Made by a program: the position numbers and the translations under genes. A DNA stretch of 32,846 nt from CAZRWH01 sp964603905 (lineage in GTDB: Bacteria; Patescibacteriota; Gracilibacteria; UBA1369; UBA12470), in assembly GCA_964603905.1 (NCBI GenBank), contig CAZRWH010000012.1:1-32846 (forward strand). Reading direction: 5' to 3'. Below the pieces are notes generated by a model. It had not been told where the DNA came from and searched no databases. It saw nothing but the letters and a program-made list of their open reading frames with translations. Positions 23,560-31,307 of the stretch are shown piece by piece (positions within the stretch are counted from its first letter, which is position 1; every line of letters starts with the position of its first letter).

Positions 23560-23746
23560 TTTCTACCTCCTCTTTCTTTTTAACTGTGGTTAAATGTTTT
23601 GCTAGCTCTTCAGGTGGATTATCAATTAATATCCAACCTCCTCCGAGCAGCTTGTTATGTTTATGAGGGCATCCTAACCCTAATAAACTCTCTTCTGGCT
23701 TTAGGTCATTGTAGGATTTCTTCGCCCTGTACTTTTTTTGCTTCAT
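23546..23746 (-). CDS. Small hypothetical protein between tail terminator and tube
   Basis: This 66-residue protein is basic at the N-terminus (MKQKKYRAKKSYNDLKP), with a GLGCPHKHNKLLGGGWILID middle that has one cysteine and two histidines. It has a GGAG site and overlaps the tube gene by 14 nt. No family is recognised; it is expressed with structural genes, so a minor structural or assembly role is likely. Confidence 0.6.
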   Translation of the reverse strand: MKQKKYRAKKSYNDLKPEESLLGLGCPHKHNKLLGGGWILIDNPPEELAKHLTTVKKKEEVENATD

Positions 23747-23747
23747 A

Positions 23748-24164
23748 TCAACTCCATTGGTTGTAATTGATTACCGACAGATTGATTGTTGTTGAGATAG
23801 ATGCGTCCTCCACTTCTGGTTCGTAATCAACCTCATCTACGCTCAGCAATACCCAATTTGCGTTTGTTGGATTATTGTTTAAGATTTGTGTAATCTTATC
23901 AATTTTCTTGCGAATTTGCCTTCTAACTTCTCGAGTTACTTCATCGGCGTGCTTAACATACAACAAGACTACGTCAAATCTTCGTTCTTCTGCGGTATAA
24001 TAGCGGTTTTCTACCTCAGAGCCGTCCAATCCTAGCATAATGTATTCAGCGGCCTTATTCGGAAGATTTTCACCCTCCAGCAAAGTATACCTAAACTCAT
24101 CGTTAAGTATCCCTCTGAGTGCATTCAAGATATTGTCTGCTATGGCTGTGTATGATACTGTCAT
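23748..24164 (-). CDS. Tail terminator-like protein
   Basis: This 138-residue protein lies just before the tube gene and after the neck protein, where the tail terminator/completion protein is normally encoded. Its mixture of an N-terminal helix (YTAIADNILNALRGIL), central strands (RRFDVVLLYVKH) and an EVDYEPEVEDASISTTINLS C-terminal strand pair fits the compact alpha-beta fold of gpU-like terminators. The role would be capping the tail tube before joining to the head. Assignment is mostly from gene order. Confidence 0.65.
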   Translation of the reverse strand: MTVSYTAIADNILNALRGILNDEFRYTLLEGENLPNKAAEYIMLGLDGSEVENRYYTAEERRFDVVLLYVKHADEVTREVRRQIRKKIDKITQILNNNPTNANWVLLSVDEVDYEPEVEDASISTTINLSVINYNQWS

Positions 24165-25123
24165 TTTGTCAACTGCGCCGATTTGATTCCAGCGTTAGAT
24201 TGTGGCAATTGCGACGCTCTCACCTCAATATCCCATCTGTCGTTTACACTCATGCTCGGCCCCTGCCATCTTCCGTATAATCCGCCTGCAATAATCTGTA
24301 GTCCTCCTGTGATAATAACATTCTCTGTGATGGTGGCATATAAGGCATTTCCGTCATAGACTTTAACGCTCACCTTTGCCGTCCCATACGCACCCTCTGT
24401 TGTGCATATGCATTGAATTCTATCATATAATCCGCCTGAGAATTTACCAGCAAGCTCTACGAGATGCATTGACCCCACTCTTGTGACTTCAATAATGTTG
24501 CCATGCTTGTCTGTGCGGTCGACTTCAAACGCTAGCTTGATTTTTCCATCGTTGATTTTGTCGATAATTCCTGTGCTGTCCTCATTTGAGACTTCTTTGT
24601 ATATAGACTCTGCTGTTTCATAGTCTTGTGCGGTGATTGCGAGGTTTTTTATCGCTGTTAAACAAACAGCCCTAATAAGGATTGGATCATATTGAGGCTC
24701 ATCGTTATCAGGATCCGCAGAATACAAGAATGTCTTGGGAATTGGCCTTGGAAATTTGGCATCAAGCATAGCATTAATCTCAGACGATGCATTGACTAAG
24801 ACTTGACCTATAAATGTATCCTTATCTTTGCCGATCTCGATAATCTGATCGTCGTTTGGATCAGTTGCTGTGTATATAGTGAGGACATCGTCATTGGTAT
24901 CATAATCCCACTGTCCTTCAGAGGCTGGAGGACTAGCGGCAACACCTTCTTCTCCGTCGAAATACACCATGCTCACCGCTGTTCCAACTGAGTGAGCCTT
25001 CCAAACGTTTGTGGTTTCCTCTACAAATCCGTAAATCTGTCTCTGAGATAAATATTTGCCATAATCGGGAAATATGTCTCTCAAGTCGCTTTGCGCTGCA
25101 TAAGTGAATGTTGACTTAGCCAT
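24161..25123 (-). CDS. Head-tail connector / adaptor-like protein
   Basis: This protein has 320 residues. The N-terminal half begins with YAAQSDLRDIFPDYGKYL and contains an EINAMLDAKFPRPIPK helix and a CLTAIKNLAI helix, like gp36/DUF1320-type adaptors that sit beneath the portal. The C-terminal half (about 215-320) is strand-rich with a GKFSGGLYDRIQC/AGGLYGRWQG repeat and is not part of the adaptor fold, so it may be an added surface domain. It overlaps the terminator gene by 4 nt. Starts at an ATG with AAGG upstream. Confidence 0.65.
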   Translation of the reverse strand: MAKSTFTYAAQSDLRDIFPDYGKYLSQRQIYGFVEETTNVWKAHSVGTAVSMVYFDGEEGVAASPPASEGQWDYDTNDDVLTIYTATDPNDDQIIEIGKDKDTFIGQVLVNASSEINAMLDAKFPRPIPKTFLYSADPDNDEPQYDPILIRAVCLTAIKNLAITAQDYETAESIYKEVSNEDSTGIIDKINDGKIKLAFEVDRTDKHGNIIEVTRVGSMHLVELAGKFSGGLYDRIQCICTTEGAYGTAKVSVKVYDGNALYATITENVIITGGLQIIAGGLYGRWQGPSMSVNDRWDIEVRASQLPQSNAGIKSAQLTK

Positions 25124-25532
25124 TAGCGTACCTTACCTTTTCTGATAGTTTTTTGGCTCTGTTTGGGGTCTGCTTTGCCCACTTCGAATTTAACATTTCA
25201 TCAGCTGCTTCTACCCAATTAAAACTCTTTAAGTGCGCAATTGTTTTCTTAAATTGTGAGAATCCAGAGATCCCCATTTGATAGCACATCTCTACAACCA
25301 CCATTTGAACCTCGTTTGGCATCAAATAAAACCATCTGAACCTATCTTGAACATCAACAATCAGGTTGAGGACGAGAATTCTAAGAATAACAGATGAAAT
25401 TCCCTCGCTCAACTGTAGATCTTTGATGGTAAACCCATATCCAACAGTGTCAATTCCAAGACTGTCTTTATAAACCTCTTCTCTGAAGCCCTCACCGTCT
25501 TTGATTGATTGCAGTAGGCGCTCTATGTTCAT
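25116..25532 (-). CDS. GH24 (T4-type) lysozyme endolysin
   Basis: This 138-residue enzyme hydrolyses the peptidoglycan glycan strand at the end of infection. The catalytic triad has exact T4 lysozyme spacing: E14, D23 and T29 in EGFREEVYKDSLGIDTVGYG. The later YQMGISGFSQFKK and KWAKQTPNRAKKLSEKV segments are the usual GH24 C-terminal landmarks. There is no signal peptide or SAR segment, so it needs a holin; two small membrane proteins lie upstream. It overlaps the connector gene by 8 nt, showing that lysis genes are embedded in the structural operon. Confidence 0.94.
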   Translation of the reverse strand: MNIERLLQSIKDGEGFREEVYKDSLGIDTVGYGFTIKDLQLSEGISSVILRILVLNLIVDVQDRFRWFYLMPNEVQMVVVEMCYQMGISGFSQFKKTIAHLKSFNWVEAADEMLNSKWAKQTPNRAKKLSEKVRYANG

Positions 25533-25533
25533 G

Positions 25534-26604
25534 TTAATCTATCCATAATCTTGTCCAGTTGAAGTCTCCGTGCTTAGGATGAACAAGCCAGCAGGGCTGT
25601 ACCGGCCGAGAATATCTGCCCGCTTTGTGATCATAAGCGTCTGTTCCGCTTAACGATCCACCAATCATCCAATCGTCTGTGTTAATTGGAGAGTGAAAGT
25701 GTCCAATAACCAGCTTGTCGAAGCGCACCTTATTTCTCAGGCTTTCTGGTGCTCTAAGTCGCTTGCGAGCCTCTCTACCAACCTTTCTTTCGATGCCGTA
25801 ATAAGGAATGCCGGCCCACCCTCTAATGTTATGTCCGTGTCCAATCAAGTATCGCTGTTCATTAACGCCAACAACCGTCTGATAGGTGTTGTATATATTC
25901 ATCGCGACGTTTTTATGTCCGCCTAATAACTCTTTTGAGAGGTGCGCAATGATGTAGCCATAAGAATTCAGCCCCTCTTCTTTGCACTGTGGTTTGGTTG
26001 TTAGGCGCGAGTGATTGTCTGCAGTAACGAACTCAATCACAATGTTGGCAAAATGTGGAGCGAGCATTCTTACCATATCTGCAAACAGATACGACACCTC
26101 TACCGCTTGTACTGGCGATGGAACAGCGTTGGTAATCTTTAATTCGTCGTGTATATCACCCGAAATAAGATCGCCCTCTACCAATATTCTAAGATTGTCT
26201 ATCACATAACCTTTTCTTTGAATATTAGTCCACTCGATGAACTGCGGAGTGAGCTTGGCGAGCACTCTTTCCTTTGCAATCGCTGGACTGAATTCGCCAA
26301 ATCCTTCAATCTCGTCGCTGACTTGCGTTGCACCATAGTGCCAGTCTGATAACTGCAAGACAGCCTCCACAACACTTTCTTCAGGCGAATTGCTCGCCGC
26401 ATATTCCAGATCGTAAGGCCTAACAACAACCATGTGAGACTTGATCTCGTCCATGATTTCCTTAACACGACCTTCTTCCTTGGAGTACTTCTCAACGACC
26501 GACTCTAACTCTTTAACGCGAGTTCTGAGGTACTTAACTTCCTTGGGGGGAGCAACTTGTTGTTCAAATTCTTTAGCCGGGACGGCCCCCTTGATTGTTG
26601 TCAT
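25534..26604 (-). CDS. Calcineurin-like metallophosphoesterase
   Basis: This 356-residue protein has all five signature motifs of the superfamily: LSDWHYG (85-91; D87, H89), VEGDLISGD (142-150; D145), TADNHS (194-199; N197, H198), LIGHGHN (253-259; H256, H258) and VIGHFHSP (299-306; H302, H304). It should bind two metals and hydrolyse phosphodiesters or phosphomonoesters; nuclease activity is possible, as in Mre11/SbcD relatives, but the substrate is unknown. A coiled coil covers residues about 20-55. It is preceded by an HTH protein with an ATGA overlap, and the two are likely co-translated. Confidence 0.88.
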   Translation of the reverse strand: MTTIKGAVPAKEFEQQVAPPKEVKYLRTRVKELESVVEKYSKEEGRVKEIMDEIKSHMVVVRPYDLEYAASNSPEESVVEAVLQLSDWHYGATQVSDEIEGFGEFSPAIAKERVLAKLTPQFIEWTNIQRKGYVIDNLRILVEGDLISGDIHDELKITNAVPSPVQAVEVSYLFADMVRMLAPHFANIVIEFVTADNHSRLTTKPQCKEEGLNSYGYIIAHLSKELLGGHKNVAMNIYNTYQTVVGVNEQRYLIGHGHNIRGWAGIPYYGIERKVGREARKRLRAPESLRNKVRFDKLVIGHFHSPINTDDWMIGGSLSGTDAYDHKAGRYSRPVQPCWLVHPKHGDFNWTRLWID

Positions 26605-27014
26605 ATGATGTCCATTTTCTTTTGAAGTTGACTAAATATCTTTGGGGTCGACCAATATAGTTTACCTCTCACCTCCTGATGGTGTTCGTCGAATTGAGGC
26701 AACTCTCTTGCTCTTGCCCAACTAATCGGATCTATCCCAAGAGAAGTGCGGAAATCAGCGTCTCTAATCACTACTCCCTCCAGCTTTGGGAGAGCCTCTT
26801 CGATTTTCTTAACAACATCGTACTTATCGATGAAGTCATCTGCGCTCATTGCACCCTTCAGCGCTCCATTGCCAGCCACTTTGTTTTTAGAATATCTAAT
26901 CTTTTTCAATCGAGCTCCAGCTTGGCTTTCTGTGATGTCAAAGTGTGCTGCCAGCCTCATTCTACCAACCTTAGGATTGTCTAATATGTATTGATCTATC
27001 GCCGTGTAATCCAT
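26601..27014 (-). CDS. HTH protein partnered with the metallophosphoesterase
   Basis: This 137-residue protein starts from the ATG at 27014, which forms a TAATG overlap with the upstream stop. Residues about 1-40 (GRMRLAAHFDITESQAGARL) look like a helix-turn-helix. The rest, including GVVIRDADFRTSLGIDP and a PQFDEHHQEVRGKLYWSTP segment, has the look of a DNA- or nucleotide-binding companion domain. Overlap with the phosphoesterase gene suggests the pair works together, for instance on DNA. Family not named with certainty. Confidence 0.65.
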   Translation of the reverse strand: MDYTAIDQYILDNPKVGRMRLAAHFDITESQAGARLKKIRYSKNKVAGNGALKGAMSADDFIDKYDVVKKIEEALPKLEGVVIRDADFRTSLGIDPISWARARELPQFDEHHQEVRGKLYWSTPKIFSQLQKKMDII

Positions 27015-27277
27015 TACAATATTTTCCACTTGAGGTTAATTAATGCTCTCAGAACATCCAGCGCTTCTTTCATAATTTTCTCCTTCTCGGCTTTAGACAA
27101 TTTCCCATCTTCGTAACCCTCTTGTAAGGCCTTTACAGCCTCACCAACCTCGCGAACCAACGCTCGATATTTGGCAGACACTAAGGTTAACAGCCCTGCA
27201 ATGATTAAGCCTATCGCATAAAATGCATTAGACCACGTAAACCATTCAGAAGCCCATTGCGTAATCCACTCCAACAT
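27014..27277 (-). CDS. Holin-like membrane protein
   Basis: This 87-residue protein has one strong membrane span at 16-35 (SNAFYAIGLIIAGLLTLVSA) after an amphipathic tryptophan-rich start, then a charged helix. Small single-span proteins with a charged tail next to a GH24 lysozyme are typical holin candidates. It would permeabilise the inner membrane and release the lysozyme. It has an excellent AGGAGG site. The assignment is from topology and position. Confidence 0.62.
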   Translation of the reverse strand: MLEWITQWASEWFTWSNAFYAIGLIIAGLLTLVSAKYRALVREVGEAVKALQEGYEDGKLSKAEKEKIMKEALDVLRALINLKWKIL

Positions 27278-27285
27278 ATTTCCTC

Positions 27286-27564
27286 CTATTTCATTATTAC
27301 TAATATAGTTTTGATAAGTCCAAGCAGAACAGCAATTCCGCCTGTGAGCTTAATTGTTAAGCTTCCGATAAACTTGAATCGACCTACAAACTTCTCTAGT
27401 GGAGCGATTCTTTCTTCACTTTTCCCAACTCTGCCGTTTAGCTCTGCGAGGTGATTATTCATCCGCTGCTGCCTATACCACGACAATTCGCGGTACTCAG
27501 CGACATTGATTTTTCCATTTGAATGCTTCGGTATTGATTCTAACTCATGATTCTTTGGGTTCAT
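27286..27564 (-). CDS. Second small membrane protein of the lysis block
   Basis: This 92-residue protein has a soluble coiled N-terminal part (RQQRMNNHLAELNGRVGKSE), as in XhlA-type haemolysin-like phage proteins, and one C-terminal span at about 67-91 (GSLTIKLTGGIAVLLGLIKT). It could be a holin partner, an antiholin or a spanin-like factor; the tail-anchored layout most resembles XhlA-like accessory lysis proteins. It lies 8 bp before the other holin candidate. Confidence 0.6.
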   Translation of the reverse strand: MNPKNHELESIPKHSNGKINVAEYRELSWYRQQRMNNHLAELNGRVGKSEERIAPLEKFVGRFKFIGSLTIKLTGGIAVLLGLIKTILVIMK

Positions 27565-27913
27565 CTGTGATCTCGTTTTCCGCTATCCATTTTAGAATTT
27601 CTGTGTGATTAAAGATTGTCCAGTTCGGGACAGGCTTTCCCTTACCCTTCGTGTAGATCTGCGACACTTCGCCGTTCAGGTGGCTGAATTCATCCTTGAA
27701 AACAACAAACTCACCGGATGCTGTTTTGACTCTCCGCGGCGCATGCCACTTCGGATTTTGCTCAAAGAGCTGCTGCTGCCAGGTCGGATGAACCGTTTTC
27801 GTCTCAACCAAATCACCTTCTGCGTCATAGGTGCGGTCTTCATAAATGTATTTATCAAAAGCCGGCTGACTGAGCGCAGCGGCAGGGATGACTAAATATC
27901 CTGTGTATTTCAT
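27545..27913 (-). CDS. Hypothetical protein in the lysis block
   Basis: This 122-residue protein starts from the ATG at 27913, which has TAGGAGGATAT just upstream, preferred to a longer open frame. Starts MKYTGYLVIPAAALSQ, then a soluble mixed domain with KWHAPRRVKTASGEFVVFKD near residues 55-74 and a tryptophan-containing C-terminal helix. No family is recognised. It overlaps the next gene by 20 nt, so belongs to the lysis/moron block. Confidence 0.65.
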   Translation of the reverse strand: MKYTGYLVIPAAALSQPAFDKYIYEDRTYDAEGDLVETKTVHPTWQQQLFEQNPKWHAPRRVKTASGEFVVFKDEFSHLNGEVSQIYTKGKGKPVPNWTIFNHTEILKWIAENEITDEPKES

Positions 27914-27921
27914 ATATCCTC

Positions 27922-28188
27922 CTAAAATGCCACAAGACACGCCATAATCACGGCTACAGCAATGTCTTGAATTGTATCGTTAATATATCGTCTTCTTGAT
28001 AGATAGGGTGTTGTCCCCTCCACAAACCACTCTAATACCTCCCATAGTATAGCGACGAGAAGTGTCAGTAATACTGCGTATCCCGACGTGACAAACATCA
28101 TAAAGATCCGTGCTAAGACCGCACCGCCCAACATGTGCCAAGCTGTCCATCCGTTGAAAATGTATTTAAGTGGATCAGTTATTCGCAT
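27922..28188 (-). CDS. Multi-span small membrane protein
   Basis: This 88-residue protein starts from the ATG at 28188 with GGAAGGG upstream. Longer in-frame starts would lie deep inside the LamG gene and are unlikely. It begins MRITDPLKYIFNGWTAWHML and has about three spans (around 16-33, 36-50 and 74-88), with a conserved-looking LWEVLEW and SRRRYINDTIQDI. The H...WE..E...D pattern recalls DUF2279/VanZ-like small membrane proteins, but this is weak. A holin or envelope modifier is possible. It overlaps the LamG gene by 14 nt. Confidence 0.6.
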   Translation of the reverse strand: MRITDPLKYIFNGWTAWHMLGGAVLARIFMMFVTSGYAVLLTLLVAILWEVLEWFVEGTTPYLSRRRYINDTIQDIAVAVIMACLVAF

Positions 28189-30214
28189 GGGATGCCCTTC
28201 CGGCTCGGTAGTTTCTTTTAATTTCAGATAAGGATAAGGCTCGGTTGTACACTTTGGGTTCGTCGATTGAGCCATTATACTCCCATTGAGTAGTATAACC
28301 ACCAATATCAAACACAGATGAGAGAGATTGGATTGAGGTTAGTCCAGTTGCAGTATTTTGAAATGTAAGTACCCCATCAATATAGATTTTCATACCATTA
28401 GGATTTGAAGTCCCATCCCAAGTAGCAACAATATGATGCCAGTTCCCATCTATTTCAGAAGCAATGTTGCCACTACAATCTCTTGAATTTGTCCCGTCAC
28501 TGAGTTGGAAATACAGAACATTATTCAATATCCCTATGCTATATGACTTGTCTGTATTGCTACCAAAGTATTTAACTCCATCAGAACACTTGCTCATCAA
28601 ACCGCCATCATCACCATCTAAGGCAGAAGATTTAATCCAACACTCTAATGATAACGCTCCTGTAATATCCAACGTCGCATCATCCTCCACTTCAACATAT
28701 CCATCACCGGCAAGGTTCAAGGATGCTTCTCTTGGATTCGTTAGGAAGAAACCCTGTGAGTCTCTGCCATTATCTCCTTCGGGTAGCATGATGACGTCGG
28801 GTGTGCCATTGACTGTACCGTCGTTGCTTCCGACTCTATCCACCCATGTACCGTCACCGTCGTTTCGCCAGTAGCCTACCAAATTCTCAGCTTGTGAATG
28901 GTTTAAAGCGTTGAGTGGTGTACCACTATTGTAGAGTTCGGATACTTCGTCTGCATCGAGGGCGGTGTTCCAATAAGTTACATCACCAATAAAACCGTCA
29001 AAAAACCCAGCTCCAAAATCACCCGCTTTGCCGATTTCAAAATTATGACCAGTGTCATTGTGATATTTGTTCGATTCAGCATTGGAATTATCTAATGCAC
29101 CATTTACATATAGTTTAAAAGTCGTTCCATCATAAGTAATCGTTAGATGATATAGCTCGTTTTCGTTTAATGCGGTCACTCCAGTAACCCCATAATACGA
29201 CGTCATATATATACTAATTTTAGGTAGTTTAGAACCAAGCACCTCGAACTTATGCCCCGTATATTTGTCAGTAATCATCCCGTCTATTGCATAGCCCTCA
29301 GAAAGGATTACCCAAGCAGACATTGACCAACTACCAGCCGAAAACACATCATTGAAATGATGATTGAGGTCAACTCCATCATCTACACCATCAAATACCA
29401 TCGGTCTTGATTGACCCATTAAGGCGGTTTGTGGATTGCCACTTAATCCACTCGCCCATGTTGCACCGGTGATCGTGCCGTGATTCTGATTACCACTTCC
29501 ATCATACACTACAGATCCGTTACCCTCGATCAGCGGATACCACGCTTTGCAGTTACTAAGTGATAACCCTGCGGAGTGTCGTGCAATGTCGTCCGGTGTT
29601 GCCTCCGGATGTGCAAAGTCATAAGCGACATCATCAGCTGACCATGCGGAGTTCCATATTTGAGCGTTGGAGAGTTTGCCGTCGAAAAACCTTAATGAGT
29701 TGTTAAACGTTCCAATCATTTGCAGTTTTGCTAATTCATAAGCTGATGCTCCACTTGTCCATGTTGTTTCAATTTCACCATCAATAAATATTTTCCATGT
29801 AGTTCCGTCAAAAATATAGCCAATGCGATGCCATCTTCCATCATTGGCTATTGTTTCGCTATTATGATATGCATCACCCGTGTACCAACTCACATAATCA
29901 TTATATATCGAAGCATACCGTAAACCATATACACCACCATCTTCGCCATAAAAAATACTATTAATTGAAGTTGATGTTGTCTTAACCCAAGTAACAGCTG
30001 TCCATTCAGACATCAAACCAACATTTGCATCCACATAATCACTCACCCCGTCAAAGTCTAAGGCTCTGCCGGTGAAGAGTGTGCCGGGGTTGTCTTGCGG
30101 AGAGTAATCCCTGCTGTCGTTGGTGTATTTATGCCAAAGCTGGATACCGTTTCTTACTACTTGGCGAGCGCCGGCATATATGCGCTTAGCGCCTATGTTG
30201 TAACCGAGCCTCAT
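28175..30214 (-). CDS. Adhesin with three LamG/concanavalin-like domains
   Basis: This protein has 679 residues. After about 45 residues (MRLGYNIGAKRIYAG at the start) come three jelly-roll LamG_3-type domains, at roughly 49-200, 268-440 and 496-675. Each opens with an LDFDGVSDYV-like strand, has a central HRIGYIFDGTTWKIFIDG-like pair and ends with a short-sheet segment such as NAQIWNSAWSADDV, VTYWNTALDADEV or PKVYNRALSLSEI. Such domains bind glycans. It sits in the capsid block rather than after the tail hub, so it may decorate the head or act as a fibre. It starts in an ATGA overlap with the preceding gene. Confidence 0.85.
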   Translation of the reverse strand: MRLGYNIGAKRIYAGARQVVRNGIQLWHKYTNDSRDYSPQDNPGTLFTGRALDFDGVSDYVDANVGLMSEWTAVTWVKTTSTSINSIFYGEDGGVYGLRYASIYNDYVSWYTGDAYHNSETIANDGRWHRIGYIFDGTTWKIFIDGEIETTWTSGASAYELAKLQMIGTFNNSLRFFDGKLSNAQIWNSAWSADDVAYDFAHPEATPDDIARHSAGLSLSNCKAWYPLIEGNGSVVYDGSGNQNHGTITGATWASGLSGNPQTALMGQSRPMVFDGVDDGVDLNHHFNDVFSAGSWSMSAWVILSEGYAIDGMITDKYTGHKFEVLGSKLPKISIYMTSYYGVTGVTALNENELYHLTITYDGTTFKLYVNGALDNSNAESNKYHNDTGHNFEIGKAGDFGAGFFDGFIGDVTYWNTALDADEVSELYNSGTPLNALNHSQAENLVGYWRNDGDGTWVDRVGSNDGTVNGTPDVIMLPEGDNGRDSQGFFLTNPREASLNLAGDGYVEVEDDATLDITGALSLECWIKSSALDGDDGGLMSKCSDGVKYFGSNTDKSYSIGILNNVLYFQLSDGTNSRDCSGNIASEIDGNWHHIVATWDGTSNPNGMKIYIDGVLTFQNTATGLTSIQSLSSVFDIGGYTTQWEYNGSIDEPKVYNRALSLSEIKRNYRAGRASHANN

Positions 30215-30507
30215 CCCTGATATGCAATAACTGCACCACTATCTAGCTGGATTCCAGTCCAACGTCCAAATATGATAACTCCTAGTGGAAAATCATCGGC
30301 TGACGAAATCGCATCGCCGTTACCGCCAGACGTTCCAGGAAAATCAGCTGATTCGGGGGTGAGGGTTGTGAATTTTGTATCTTCTATGAATTGGATGGCA
30401 ACACAATTGCCAGTGTTTAGTGCGGTGTCGTTGATGAATACAGATCCATACTGACCTAAGCTGATATTCTCAGCTCCTACTACAGAATAATTTCTTCCTT
30501 TTCCCAT
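30211..30507 (-). CDS. Small structural-type protein before the adhesin
   Basis: This 98-residue protein, strand-rich and poor in charge, ends PLGVIIFGRWTGIQLDSGAV. Short proteins with this GRWTSIQL-SG-VIAY ending are familiar next to phage capsid or adhesin genes; a decoration or adaptor role is possible but not proven. It has an AGGAAG site and overlaps the LamG gene by 4 nt, which suggests stoichiometric expression and perhaps that it anchors the adhesin to the particle. Confidence 0.65.
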   Translation of the reverse strand: MGKGRNYSVVGAENISLGQYGSVFINDTALNTGNCVAIQFIEDTKFTTLTPESADFPGTSGGNGDAISSADDFPLGVIIFGRWTGIQLDSGAVIAYQG

Positions 30508-30560
30508 CTTGCTTCCTTTCTAATGCCTTGCCGAGCTTGGGACTTCTCATGGGCATTTAA

Positions 30561-30899
30561 TTACGCTTTATGTCTTACAAATCTTTGTCCTGTGAGCTTT
30601 TCGTAGAGTTCCCATATTGTCATGCCAAATGCTCTGCGAATACCCTCAAAGGTTATTAGCGATTTTTTTCCAGTTTCATTGGGCGGGAAAAATACGCCAT
30701 ACGGATATTTGCCAAGCTTTGGATAAGTGGGGTCTGGGACAATAGCGGCGATCAAGATACCCACAACAGGCCCCTTAACTCCAACAATAACGACAACCTT
30801 CGAGTTGAATGGACTACATGCAGCGACCAAAGAACGATGCGTTGAATAAATCTTTGTCCTGTCGTTCTTAATCTCACTGAGGTATTCCTTATTTTGCAT
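30561..30899 (-). CDS. Hypothetical protein of the capsid block
   Basis: This 112-residue protein starts from the ATG at 30899 (an upstream in-frame TTG is possible). The sequence has a hydrophobic KVVVIVGVKGPVVGILIAAI centre near residues 34-53 and a C-terminal KSLITFEGIRRAFGMTIWEL. No family is recognised. It overlaps the HeH-domain gene by 11 nt and is likely a minor head or completion component. The 53-bp gap downstream (30508-30560) holds only a weak AATGCC/GGCATT pairing. Confidence 0.6.
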   Translation of the reverse strand: MQNKEYLSEIKNDRTKIYSTHRSLVAACSPFNSKVVVIVGVKGPVVGILIAAIVPDPTYPKLGKYPYGVFFPPNETGKKSLITFEGIRRAFGMTIWELYEKLTGQRFVRHKA

Positions 30900-31257
30900 A
30901 CTCGATGGGTACAACCAGCTTAACTAAATCAGCTTTCTTTGCGGCCTCTGGATACTCTACGCCTGCACCACCAAGAACGCCCTTGAGTTGCTTCACGGTG
31001 TATTTGGCATCAATCTTTTGAGCCCTTAATTCAGCTTTGGATAACTTCGGCTTAACCTTCAGAGATGCTTCAATCTCATCGTCGAACTCAAGTGGATCGT
31101 CCATGAGCTTATAGCCCTTACTTAAATAATAATCCACGTACTGTGCTTGAACATTGCACGGCAATCCATCTGGTCTTTTCATTAGTGTTGGCTTATCGTT
31201 GGCTGGTTTGCCTTTTGTGTCTGACGAGCTGACTACTTTCCAATTTCCTACTTCCAA
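30889..31257 (-). CDS. HeH/SAP-like domain protein after the major capsid
   Basis: This protein has 122 residues. Start is TTG at 31257 with a perfect AAGGAGG six bases upstream. The final third (KYTVKQLKGVLGGAGVEYPE, then KKADLVKLV) is the helix-extended loop-helix (HeH/LEM/SAP-like) found in phage head proteins that touch DNA or other head parts. The N-terminal region (VGNWKVV...LPCNVQAQYVDYYLSKGYK) is unassigned. Such proteins regularly follow the capsid gene. A hairpin separates it from the capsid. Confidence 0.72.
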   Translation of the reverse strand: MEVGNWKVVSSSDTKGKPANDKPTLMKRPDGLPCNVQAQYVDYYLSKGYKLMDDPLEFDDEIEASLKVKPKLSKAELRAQKIDAKYTVKQLKGVLGGAGVEYPEAAKKADLVKLVVPIEYAK

Positions 31258-31273
31258 TTTGTCCTCCTTAGGA

Positions 31274-31299
31274 GAGGGACGAGATTACTCCCGCCCCTC
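31274..31299 (-). terminator. Hairpin between major capsid and next gene
   Basis: On the minus strand GAGGGGC-GG-GAG pairs with CTC-GTCCCTC around a TAAT loop: 7 + 3 pairs with a two-base bulge. It lies just after the capsid stop and just before the next ribosome binding site. It has no U run, so it is more likely an attenuator or a 3' stabiliser that keeps capsid mRNA above the downstream genes than a full terminator. Confidence 0.5.
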
Positions 31300-31307
31300 A
31301 ATTAGTT

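Noticed and set aside
28189..28311. Longer N-terminus for the small membrane protein (start at 28311)
   Set aside because: It would overlap the LamG gene by over 130 nt and has no better site than the GGAAGGG before the ATG at 28188.
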